Assembly: GCF_036192275.1 (NCBI RefSeq)
Contig: NZ_CP108088.1
Coordinates: 5,953,501-6,017,500, forward strand
Origin: Streptomyces sp. NBC_00250
Lineage (GTDB): Bacteria; Actinomycetota; Actinomycetes; Streptomycetales; Streptomycetaceae
Length of the DNA stretch: 64,000 nucleotides
Direction: 5' to 3'
Made by a program: the position numbers and the translations under genes. The notes beneath the pieces were generated by a model. It was not told the origin of the DNA and did not search any database. It saw nothing but the letters and a program-made list of their open reading frames with translations. Below are positions 49,732 to 57,006 of this stretch, piece by piece (the first letter of the stretch is position 1; each line of letters begins with the position of its first letter).

Positions 49732-51831
49732 GTGACCCTGGCCCGTCTCGCCGCCCGTCACGGCGTCGCCACCGCCCACAGCCCCTCCGTGGGCGTCACC
49801 GTGCCCGTGCCGGACGCGACCGTGGTGGCCGTCCTCGGCGCCCTCGGAGTGGACGCGGCGACGCCGGAAGCGGTCGCCGCCGCCCTCGGCGCGGCCGAAC
49901 GGGCCGACCGGGAGCGCCTGTTGCCCCCGACCCTGGTCCGATGGCGCGGCGAGGAACCCGCCCGCCCGCCGGCGGACCTGCCGCCCGGCACCCGGCTCCG
50001 GGTCACCACCGAGGACGGCGACGCCTTCACCGGCCAGGACTGGGGATGCCTTCCCCTCGGCGTCCACACGGTCCGGGCGCAGGCCCCCGACGGGCGCGCC
50101 GCCACCGCCACCCTGATCGTCAGCCCCGCGCGCGTGCCCGCCCCCGAGCGGCGCGCGTACGGGCTGCTCGTCCAGCTCTACTCGCTGCTCTCCACCCGCT
50201 CCTGGGGCATGGGCGACCTCGGCGACCTGCGCGAACTCGCCGGCTGGGCGGGCCGCACGCACGGCGCCGGTTTCATCCAGGTCAACCCGCTCCACGCGGG
50301 CGTGCCCGGGTCTCCGAGCGACCCCTCCCCGTACCGCCCCTCCTCGCGTCGCTTCCCCGACCCGGTCCATCTGCGGATCGAGGAGATCCCCGAGTACGCA
50401 CTGATCGGCCCCGAGCGCCGCGAGGAGCTCGACCGGATCCTCGCCGAGGCCGCCGACCTGCGCGAGCGGGTCCTCGGCAAGGGCGCGGCGATCGACCGGG
50501 ACGCCGTGTGGGAGGTCAAGCGGCGCGCCCTCGAACTCGTCGTCGGCGGCGTGGAACCCGGCCCCGGGCGGCGCGCCGACTTCCACGACTTCCTCGCCGC
50601 CCGCGGCCGCGCCCTGGAGGACCACGCCACCTACCAGGCCCTCGCCGAGCGCCACGGCCACCACTGGCGCAGCTGGCCCCGGGAGCTGCGCACACCGCGC
50701 GCCGCCGAGGCCGTCGTGCGCGACGACCCCGCCCTCGCCGCCCGGGTCGACTTCCACTGCAGGCTCGCCTGGCTGACGGACCGGCAGCTCGCCGACGCCG
50801 CGGCCGCCGCCCGCGAGGCCGGGATGGCGGTCGGGATCGTCCACGACCTGGCGGTCGGCGTCCACCCGGAGGGCTCCGACACGTGGGCCCAGCAGGACGC
50901 CTTCGCGGCCGGCATGTCGGTCGGCGCCCCGCCCGACGCCTTCAACTCCCGGGGCCAGGACTGGGGCCTGCCGCCCTGGCGGCCCGACGCCCTCGCCGCC
51001 GCGGGCTACGCCCCGTACCGGGGACTCCTGCGCGAACTCCTGCGCCACGCGGGCGCGCTGCGCATCGACCACGTGATGGGCCTGTTCCGGCTCTGGTGGG
51101 TGCCGGAGGGCAGCGAGCCCACCGAGGGCACGTACGTCCGGTACGACGCGGAGGCGATGCTCGCCGTCCTGGTCCTGGAGGCCCACCGCGCGGGCGCCCT
51201 CGTCATCGGCGAGGACCTCGGGACGGTCGAGCCGGGCGTACGGGAGAAGCTGGCCGCGCGCGGGGTGTTCGGCACCTCCGTGCTCTGGTTCGAGCGGGAC
51301 TGGGCGGGTACCGGCCGCCCGCTGGACCCGGACGAGTGGCGCGCCGCGTGCGTGGCCACCGCCACCACCCACGACCTGCCCCCGACCGCGGCCCGGCTCT
51401 CCGGCGACCACGTCACCCTGCGGCACCGCCTCGGCCTGCTCTCCGGAGACCTGGAGCGCGAGCGGGCGGCGGACGCGGCCGACACCGCGGAGTGGCTGGG
51501 CCTGTTCCAGCGGCGCGGACTGCTCCCGGAGGGCCCGGGGGGCGAGGAGGCCGAGATCAGGGCCGTCCACCGGTTCCTGCTCGACACCCCCGCCCGGATG
51601 GTCGGGGTGTGGCTGCCGGACACGGTGGGGGACCGCAGACCGCAGAACCTGCCCGGCACCTGGGACGAGTACCCCAACTGGCGCCTGCCGCTCGCGGACG
51701 CGGACGGACAGCCGATCACCCTGGAGCGGCTCGCGGCCTCGCCCCGGGCGCACGCCCTGCTGCGCGAACTGCACGCGCGTACGAGCGGCCCCGACGCCCG
51801 TACGGCACCCCCGGGCGCGCGGTCCGATTAG
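49732..51831 (+). CDS. malQ: 4-alpha-glucanotransferase (amylomaltase, GH77)
   Basis: 699 residues from the GTG at 49732. An N-terminal actinobacterial extension precedes the GH77 barrel. Motifs: LLVQLYSLLSTRSWGMGDLG, SDPSPYRPSSRRFPDPV, the nucleophile Asp in LRIDHVMGLFRLWW, the acid/base Glu in VIGEDLGTVEPGV, and the third acid in TTHDLPPTAARL. It moves glucan chains between maltodextrins and frees glucose in maltose/glycogen metabolism. Long MalQ (about 700 aa) is normal for actinobacteria. Preceded by a short coupled ORF. Confidence 0.93.
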   Translation: MTLARLAARHGVATAHSPSVGVTVPVPDATVVAVLGALGVDAATPEAVAAALGAAERADRERLLPPTLVRWRGEEPARPPADLPPGTRLRVTTEDGDAFTGQDWGCLPLGVHTVRAQAPDGRAATATLIVSPARVPAPERRAYGLLVQLYSLLSTRSWGMGDLGDLRELAGWAGRTHGAGFIQVNPLHAGVPGSPSDPSPYRPSSRRFPDPVHLRIEEIPEYALIGPERREELDRILAEAADLRERVLGKGAAIDRDAVWEVKRRALELVVGGVEPGPGRRADFHDFLAARGRALEDHATYQALAERHGHHWRSWPRELRTPRAAEAVVRDDPALAARVDFHCRLAWLTDRQLADAAAAAREAGMAVGIVHDLAVGVHPEGSDTWAQQDAFAAGMSVGAPPDAFNSRGQDWGLPPWRPDALAAAGYAPYRGLLRELLRHAGALRIDHVMGLFRLWWVPEGSEPTEGTYVRYDAEAMLAVLVLEAHRAGALVIGEDLGTVEPGVREKLAARGVFGTSVLWFERDWAGTGRPLDPDEWRAACVATATTHDLPPTAARLSGDHVTLRHRLGLLSGDLERERAADAADTAEWLGLFQRRGLLPEGPGGEEAEIRAVHRFLLDTPARMVGVWLPDTVGDRRPQNLPGTWDEYPNWRLPLADADGQPITLERLAASPRAHALLRELHARTSGPDARTAPPGARSD

Positions 51832-51851
51832 GTGTTCGCTACGTTTGCACC

Positions 51852-52079
51852 GTGGACAAGAAGAACGCACTGCGCGCCGGCTCGCTCGCGGCCGGTACGA
51901 CGCTGATGATGCTGCTCATGTCGTCCCCCGCGCTCGCGCTCACCCGCGACGACGGCGACGACCCGGCCCCCAAGCTGTCGGTCATCGAGACCCTCGGCCT
52001 CTTCGTGGCCGCACCGCTGGCGCTGTTCCTGGTGATCATCGGCCTGGTGATGGTGCTCGACAAGTCCAAGAAGGTCTGA
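51852..52079 (+). CDS. Small membrane protein with signal-like N-terminus, leaderless
   Basis: 75 residues from a GTG. Two hydrophobic segments: SLAAGTTLMMLLMSSPALALT (signal- or helix-like) and TLGLFVAAPLALFLVIIGLVMVL, ending in DKSKKV. TACGTT (51840-51845) lies 6 nt upstream of the GTG and there is no ribosome binding site, pointing to a leaderless transcript. Small two-helix proteins of this type occur widely in Streptomyces; function unknown. Followed by a strong hairpin. Confidence 0.75.
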   Translation: MDKKNALRAGSLAAGTTLMMLLMSSPALALTRDDGDDPAPKLSVIETLGLFVAAPLALFLVIIGLVMVLDKSKKV

Positions 52080-52103
52080 CCGCCTTCTCCTCCGCTTCGC
52101 CGA

Positions 52104-52137
52104 GGGCGCCGCACGGTACTCGTACCGTGCGGCGCCC
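52104..52137 (+). terminator. Strong hairpin terminator after the small membrane protein
   Basis: Perfect 15-bp stem (GGGCGCCGCACGGTA / TACCGTGCGGCGCCC) with loop CTCG, 24 bp after the stop. Confidence 0.85.
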
Positions 52138-52190
52138 TTGCGTGCGTTGAGCGGTACTCGTACCGTGCGGCGCCCTTGCGTGCGTTGAGC
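52115..52190. repeat. 38-bp tandem duplication of the terminator 3' half
   Basis: 52115-52152 and 52153-52190 are identical. The unit starts in the upper stem of the terminator (GGTACTCGTACC) and includes its 3' arm plus TTGCGTGCGTTGAGC. The second copy keeps only the short GGTA-CTCG-TACC hairpin. Confidence 0.92.
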
Positions 52191-52213
52191 CCGTTCCAGG
52201 GCGTGCCCAGCGG

Positions 52214-52241
52214 CCTCCGGGGCCCGTTCGGGCCCCGGAGG
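52214..52241 (-). terminator. Hairpin terminator of the MarR gene
   Basis: CCTCCGGGGCCC / GGGCCCCGGAGG, 12-bp perfect stem with a 4-nt loop, beginning 4 bp beyond the marR-type stop. Confidence 0.8.
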
Positions 52242-52244
52242 GCC

Positions 52245-52751
52245 TCACGCCGTGGTCGCGAGCAGTTTGCGCAGCAGCCCGGCCAGCTGCTCCGCCTCCT
52301 CGGCGGTGAGCGCGCCCTCCAGGGCCGCCCGCTGCTCCCCGAGACCGGCCCCGACCGCCTGGTCCACCAGCTCCTTGCCGCGCTCGCTGAGGGTGACCCG
52401 CAACCCGCGGCGGTCGTTCGGGTCGGGGCTGCGGGTCAGCAGTCCGGCCTTCTCCAGCTTGTCGAGCCGGCCGGTCATCCCGCCGGTGGTGATCATCAGC
52501 GTGGCGGTCAGTTCGCGGGGTGAGAGCGTGTACGGCTCCCCGGAGCGGCGCAGGGTCGCGAGCACGTCGAACTCCCCGAGCGCCATGCCGTAGGGCGCGT
52601 ACGCCTTGTCCACCTTGCCGCGCATGGCGTTGGCCAGTCGGTAGATCCGCCCGAAGACCGCCATGGGGACGGTGTCCAGGTCCGGGCGGACGGCCGCCCA
52701 CTGGTCGGCGATCGCGTCGACGGCGTCGTGGGCGGGGGTCTGCGTGTCCAT
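52245..52751 (-). CDS. MarR-family transcriptional regulator
   Basis: 168 residues from the ATG at 52751. The winged helix is clear: GEFDVLATLRRSGEPYTLSP, RELTATLMITTGGMTGRLDK (recognition helix), LEKAGLLTRSPDPNDRRGLR (wing). Flanking helices give the dimer domain. It diverges from an EamA transporter gene; the 135-bp shared control region holds a palindrome that fits a MarR site. Likely it represses itself and the transporter until a small phenolic or other ligand binds (family behaviour). An upstream ATG at 52787 is possible. Confidence 0.9.
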   Translation of the reverse strand: MDTQTPAHDAVDAIADQWAAVRPDLDTVPMAVFGRIYRLANAMRGKVDKAYAPYGMALGEFDVLATLRRSGEPYTLSPRELTATLMITTGGMTGRLDKLEKAGLLTRSPDPNDRRGLRVTLSERGKELVDQAVGAGLGEQRAALEGALTAEEAEQLAGLLRKLLATTA

Positions 52752-52786
52752 GGTTCCAGTCTTCCCTCCTTTCCTCCTCGATGGCA

Positions 52787-52827
52787 ACTAAGCCACTTGC
52801 AAGTGAGTAGCTTAGTGGTAAGTTAAT
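52787..52827. promoter_or_regulatory. Divergent MarR/EamA control region with palindromes
   Basis: CACTTGCAAGTG (52794-52805) is a perfect 12-bp palindrome, nested in ACTAAGC...GCTTAGT arms (52787-52793, 52810-52816). On the plus strand TTGCAA (52798-52803) and TAAGTT (52819-52824) could be -35 and -10 with a 15-bp spacer, placing the palindrome over the -35 box. Confidence 0.6.
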
Positions 52828-52886
52828 CACCGCCAAGCCAGTCCGGGGCCCACCGCACCGGCATCCGCATCAAGGGGGAAACCGTC

Positions 52887-53828
52887 ATGTCCCGCAAGGC
52901 CGCCGTCGTCGCGCTGACCGCCCTGGCCCCGATCTCCTGGGGTTCCACCTACTTCGTCACCACGGAGTTCCTGCCGCCCGACCGGCCGCTCTTCACCGGC
53001 CTGATGCGTGCCCTGCCCGCCGGACTGATGCTCCTGGCGCTCACCCGCAAGCTCCCGCAGGGTGCCTGGTGGTGGAAGTCCGCGGTCCTCGGAGCCCTCA
53101 ACATCGGCGCCTTCTTCCCGCTGCTCTTCCTCGCCGCCTACCGGCTCCCCGGCGGCATCGCCGCCGTCGTCGGCTCGGTCGGCCCGCTCTTCGTCGTCGG
53201 CCTGGCCGCCCTCTTCCTCGGCGAGAAGCCCACGGCGAAGACCCTGCTCACCGCCATCGCCGCCGCCTTCGGCGTCAGCCTGGTGGTCCTCAAGGCCGGG
53301 GCGGCGTTCGACACGATCGGTGTGCTCGCCGGACTGCTCTCCTCCCTGTCCATGTCGGCGGGTGTCGTCTTCACCAAGCGCTGGGGCCGCCCCGAGGGTG
53401 TCGGCGCCCTCGCGCTCACCGGCTGGCAGCTCACCGCCGGCGGCCTGGTCATCCTGCCGATCGCCTTCCTGATCGAAGGCGCCCCGCCGGCCCTGACCGG
53501 CACCAACCTGGCCGGCTACGCCTACCTCGCCCTCGGCAACACCGCGATCTCGTACTTCCTCTGGTTCCGCGGCATCGAGCGGCTCAGCGCCTCCTCGGTC
53601 ACCCTCCTCGGCCCGCTCTCCCCGATCACCGCCGCGATCATCGGCTGGGCGGCGCTCGGCCAGGCGCTCGGTCCGGTGCAGCTGCTCGGCATGGTGATCG
53701 CCTTCGTCGCCACCCTGGCGGGCCAGCTGAGCCCCCGCACTCCGAAGGGACCCGAATCGTTCAGTGAAACTGAAAAGAACGGTCAGGAAGTTTCGATGGA
53801 CCTGGAGGTTTCGGGGGTGCGACGGTAG
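52887..53828 (+). CDS. EamA-family drug/metabolite transporter (MarR-paired)
   Basis: 313 residues with about ten membrane helices and two EamA repeats (PISWGSTYFVTTEFLP in the first, GVVFTKRWGRPEGVGALALT and NTAISYFLWFRGIERLSASS in the second). AAGGGGGAA precedes the ATG. EamA proteins export amino acids, nucleosides or drugs; substrate unknown. The last about 25 residues (SFSETEKNGQEVSMDLEV) are polar and encoded by the conserved element at 53758-53802, so the C-terminal tail is probably a by-product of that regulatory DNA. Confidence 0.88.
   Translation: MSRKAAVVALTALAPISWGSTYFVTTEFLPPDRPLFTGLMRALPAGLMLLALTRKLPQGAWWWKSAVLGALNIGAFFPLLFLAAYRLPGGIAAVVGSVGPLFVVGLAALFLGEKPTAKTLLTAIAAAFGVSLVVLKAGAAFDTIGVLAGLLSSLSMSAGVVFTKRWGRPEGVGALALTGWQLTAGGLVILPIAFLIEGAPPALTGTNLAGYAYLALGNTAISYFLWFRGIERLSASSVTLLGPLSPITAAIIGWAALGQALGPVQLLGMVIAFVATLAGQLSPRTPKGPESFSETEKNGQEVSMDLEVSGVRR
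53758..53802 (+). promoter_or_regulatory. Bipartite element, copy 1 (before EamA gene 2)
   Basis: CGTTCAG-N3-AACTGAA (inverted repeat TTCAG/CTGAA, 53760-53774), then TCGATGGACC at 53793-53802. 32 of 45 positions match copy 2 at 55682-55726 with identical internal spacing. It begins 76 bp before the ATG at 53834. Confidence 0.75.
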
Positions 53829-53833
53829 GCGGC

Positions 53834-54760
53834 ATGAGCCTGATCACCGCCGCACGTCACCCGACCACGACCGCCACCCGGAAGCCGGCGCCCGTCCGAG
53901 GCGCCGGCTTCGGCGTGCTCCTCGCCCTGCTCGCCACCGTCGTCTGGTCCGGCAGCTTCGTCGCCGCCCGCGCCCTGCACGACACCGTCCCGCCCGTCCA
54001 GGCCGCCTTCTGGCGCTGGATCGTGGCGATCCTCGTCGTCACCCCCCTCGCCGCCCGCGCCACCTGGCGGCAACGGCACCTGGTCCGTCGCCACCTCGGC
54101 TTCGTCGCCCTCGCCTCGCTGCTCGGCATCACCGTCTACAACACCCTCGTCAACCAGGCCGGACTCACCACCTCCGCCGGCAACATGGGCATGATCATGG
54201 CCGCCTCGCCGGTGATCATGGCGCTGTACGAGCGGTTCGGCGGCGCCCGGCTCGGCGCCCGGCGCGTGACGGGCATGGCGATCGCCTGTGCCGGAGTGCT
54301 GCTCCTGGTCGGCAAGGGCGCGCTTCCGGTCCGGCTCGGCGCCGGAGACCTGTGGATGTTCGCCGCGGCCCTCAGCTTCGCCTCGTACAGCGCCCTGCTC
54401 AAGCGCCGTCCCGACGGACTCGGCGGGGTCGTCTTCCTCTACGCGACCTTCCTCCTCGGCGCCCTGATGCTGCTTCCGGTGTACGCGGTCAGCCTCGCGA
54501 CCCAGGGCGGTTTCGCGCCCACGACCGGCACCGTCGGCCCGCTCGTCTACGTCGGCGTGTTCTCCTCCGCCGTCGCCTTCTTCGCCTGGAACAAGGCCAT
54601 CGGCCTCATCGGCGCCGCCCGCGCCGGGATCGTCTACTACCTCCAGCCCGTCTGCGTCGCCCTCCTCTCGTACGCCCTCCTCGGTGAGCGGCTCGGCCTC
54701 CTCGGCGGCGCGAGCATGGCCCTCATCCTCGGCGGAGTGGCGCTGAGCTCCGCCCGATAG
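53834..54760 (+). CDS. EamA-family transporter 2 (shares control element with allantoicase)
   Basis: 308 residues, about ten helices, two EamA repeats (LLATVVWSGSFVAARALHDT; FFAWNKAIGLIGAARAGIVY, LLSYALLGERLGLLGG). Only 5 bp follow the first EamA stop and no ribosome binding site is seen, yet a well-conserved element shared with the allantoicase gene lies just upstream, so it probably has its own, possibly leaderless, promoter. Shared control with allantoicase suggests a purine/ureide-related substrate (inference). It is only moderately similar to the neighbouring EamA protein and not a recent duplicate. Confidence 0.87.
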   Translation: MSLITAARHPTTTATRKPAPVRGAGFGVLLALLATVVWSGSFVAARALHDTVPPVQAAFWRWIVAILVVTPLAARATWRQRHLVRRHLGFVALASLLGITVYNTLVNQAGLTTSAGNMGMIMAASPVIMALYERFGGARLGARRVTGMAIACAGVLLLVGKGALPVRLGAGDLWMFAAALSFASYSALLKRRPDGLGGVVFLYATFLLGALMLLPVYAVSLATQGGFAPTTGTVGPLVYVGVFSSAVAFFAWNKAIGLIGAARAGIVYYLQPVCVALLSYALLGERLGLLGGASMALILGGVALSSAR

Positions 54761-54770
54761 GTTGCGCCCC

Positions 54771-55697
54771 ATGACCGAGTGGGACATCAAGAAGCTCCAG
54801 ATCCTCCGCACCCTCCGTGACCGCGGCACCGTCACCGCGACCGCGGAGGCGCTGCTCATGACCCCCTCGGCCGTGTCGCAGCAGCTCACCAACCTCGCCA
54901 AACAGCTCGGCGTACGGCTCCTGGAAGCCCAGGGCCGCCGGGTTCGCCTCACCGACGCCGCCCATCTGGTGCTGCGGCACGCGGAGGTGGTCTTCGCCCA
55001 GCTGGAGCGCGCCGACGCCGAACTCGACGGCTATCTGCGGGGCGAGGCCGGACAGGTGCGGGTGGCGGCGTTCTCGACGTCCGTGCCCGCCCTCCTGGTG
55101 CCCGCCGTACGGCAGTTGCGGAGCGCGCACCCGGGGCTCGACGTCCGGATCCGGGAGGCCGAGGCGGCGGAGGCGTACGAACTGCTCTCGGCCGGCGAGG
55201 TCGATCTGGCACTCTCGCTCGCCGCGCACGCCCCCTCCGTGCGCGACCCCAAGTTCAGCCGGGTCCCGCTGCTCGCCGACCCCCTCGACGTGGCCCTGCC
55301 CGCCGGGCACCCGCAGGCCGACGCGCCGGGACTGCGGCTCGCCGACCTCGCCGCCGAGCCGTGGATCTTCGGCGGCTCCGGCCCGTGGTCGGAGATCACC
55401 ACCGCCGCCTGCGAGGCCGCCGGCTTCGTGCCCGAGCAGGCGCACAGCGCCTCCGGCTGGACCGCGATCCTCGCCATGGTCGAGGCCGGGATGGGCGTCG
55501 CCCTGGTGCCCCGGATGGCCTCGGCGGAACGCCGGGGCGGCGCCGGGGTCGTCATGCGCGTCCTCGCGGCCGACCAGCCGCGCCGCCATGTCGTCGCGGC
55601 GGTACGGCGCGGGGCGGAGGAGGGCCCGGCGGTGGCCAGGGTGCTCGCCGCGCTCCGGCAGGCGGCCGCCCAACGGGAAACCGTTCAGCAGAACTGA
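54771..55697 (+). CDS. LysR-family transcriptional regulator
   Basis: 308 residues from the ATG at 54771, exactly 7 nt after TAGGTT (54758-54763), again a leaderless arrangement. N-terminal helix-turn-helix WDIKKLQILRTLRDRGTVTA, AEALLMTPSAVSQQLTNLAK, then a type II periplasmic-binding-like effector domain (VRVAAFSTSVPALLVPAVRQ, AGEVDLALSLAAHAP, MVEAGMGVALVPRM). Sits between two genes that share the bipartite element; its own stop codon lies inside copy 2. It is the most likely candidate to bind that element, with an effector from purine degradation (inference). Confidence 0.9.
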   Translation: MTEWDIKKLQILRTLRDRGTVTATAEALLMTPSAVSQQLTNLAKQLGVRLLEAQGRRVRLTDAAHLVLRHAEVVFAQLERADAELDGYLRGEAGQVRVAAFSTSVPALLVPAVRQLRSAHPGLDVRIREAEAAEAYELLSAGEVDLALSLAAHAPSVRDPKFSRVPLLADPLDVALPAGHPQADAPGLRLADLAAEPWIFGGSGPWSEITTAACEAAGFVPEQAHSASGWTAILAMVEAGMGVALVPRMASAERRGGAGVVMRVLAADQPRRHVVAAVRRGAEEGPAVARVLAALRQAAAQRETVQQN

Positions 55698-55726
55698 AGA
55701 TGTCTGTCGAAAACATTCGATGGACC
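55682..55726 (+). promoter_or_regulatory. Bipartite element, copy 2 (before allantoicase)
   Basis: CGTTCAG-N3-AACTGAA (TTCAG 55684-55688, CTGAA 55694-55698), then TCGATGGACC at 55717-55726, 75 bp before the ATG at 55757. The middle also holds TCGAAAACATTCGA, a TCGAA/TTCGA inverted pair that copy 1 lacks. Confidence 0.75.
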
Positions 55727-55756
55727 GACCAGGTGCTCCGAGCGCACAGTCGACGC

Positions 55757-56878
55757 ATGACCTTCGAGACGAGCCAGGACCCGCACGCCAACGACGCCGC
55801 CCCCTACTCCGGCGGCGACCCGTACGCCGACTACCGGACCGGTGACTTCCCCTTCACCGAGCTCGTCGACCTCGCGGACCGGCGCCTCGGCGCCGGGGTC
55901 GTCGCCGCGAACGACGAGTTCTTCGCCGAGCGCGAGAACCTCCTCGTCCGCGAGCGGGCCGTCTTCGACCCGGAGCACTTCGGCCACAAGGGCAAGATCA
56001 TGGACGGCTGGGAGACCCGCCGCCGCCGTGGCGCCGACGCCGAGAACGTCTTCCCCGCCCCCGAGGACCACGACTGGGCGATCGTCCGGCTCGGCGCCCC
56101 CGGCGTGATCCGCGGCATCATCGTCGACACCGCCCACTTCCGCGGCAACTACCCGCAGCGCGTGAGCATCCAGGCCACCTCGGTGGAAGGCTCGCCCAGC
56201 CCCGAGGAACTGCTCGACGCCAAGTGGGAGGAGCTCGTCCCGCCGACCCCCGTCCGGGGCCACGCCGCCAACGGCTTCACCATCACCGCCGAGCGCCGCT
56301 GGACCCACCTCCGGGTCTGCCAGCACCCCGACGGCGGCATCGCCCGCCTCCGCGTCCACGGCGAGGTCGTGCCCGACCCCGAGTGGCTGGAGCTGCTCGG
56401 CACCCTCGACCTCATCTCCGTACTCAACGGCGGTTCGTACGAGGACGCCTCGGACAAGTTCTACTCCTCGCCGACCCAGATCATCCTGCCCGGCACCTCC
56501 CGCAAGATGGACGACGGCTGGGAGAACCGCCGCCGCCGGGTGCGCGGCACCAACGACTGGGTGCGCTTCCGGCTCGCCGCGCAGAGCGCCGTCCGCGCCG
56601 TCGAGATCGACACCGCCTACCTCAAGGGCAACTCGGCGGGCTGGATCGCCCTCCAGGGGCGCAACGGTGAGACGGGGGAGTGGTTCGAGATCATCCCCCG
56701 GACCAAGCTCCAGCCCGACACCCTCCACCGCTTCAAGCTGCCCGCCCAGGCCGTCGTCACCCATGTCCGCCTGGACGCCTTCCCCGACGGCGGCGTCGCC
56801 CGGATGCGGCTGCACGGGGCGCTGACGGAGCAGGGCGCGGCCGATCTGCGCGCCCGGTTCACCGCACTCGGCGGCTGA
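55757..56878 (+). CDS. alc: Allantoicase
   Basis: 373 residues. The two tandem allantoicase domains are clear: HKGKIMDGWETRRRRG with HDWAIVRLGAPGVIRGIIVD and, in the second half, SRKMDDGWENRRRRVRG with NDWVRFRLAAQSAVRAVEID. The enzyme cleaves allantoate to ureidoglycolate and urea in purine breakdown. Allantoinase, normally next door in actinobacteria, is not in the window. No ribosome binding site precedes the ATG, which lies about where transcription should start if TGGACC acts as a -35 box, so a leaderless mRNA is possible. Control probably through the upstream bipartite element. Confidence 0.93.
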   Translation: MTFETSQDPHANDAAPYSGGDPYADYRTGDFPFTELVDLADRRLGAGVVAANDEFFAERENLLVRERAVFDPEHFGHKGKIMDGWETRRRRGADAENVFPAPEDHDWAIVRLGAPGVIRGIIVDTAHFRGNYPQRVSIQATSVEGSPSPEELLDAKWEELVPPTPVRGHAANGFTITAERRWTHLRVCQHPDGGIARLRVHGEVVPDPEWLELLGTLDLISVLNGGSYEDASDKFYSSPTQIILPGTSRKMDDGWENRRRRVRGTNDWVRFRLAAQSAVRAVEIDTAYLKGNSAGWIALQGRNGETGEWFEIIPRTKLQPDTLHRFKLPAQAVVTHVRLDAFPDGGVARMRLHGALTEQGAADLRARFTALGG

Positions 56879-57006
56879 GCGAGGCCGAGAGCCACAGGAC
56901 TTCCGCCCGGCGGCGCGGCCGCGCGCCGACGCCCGCCCGCCGGGCGGACCTCACGGCAGGTTCTCGATGATCGGTACGCGTCATGATGATCAGTAGGGTG
57001 ATCCGA

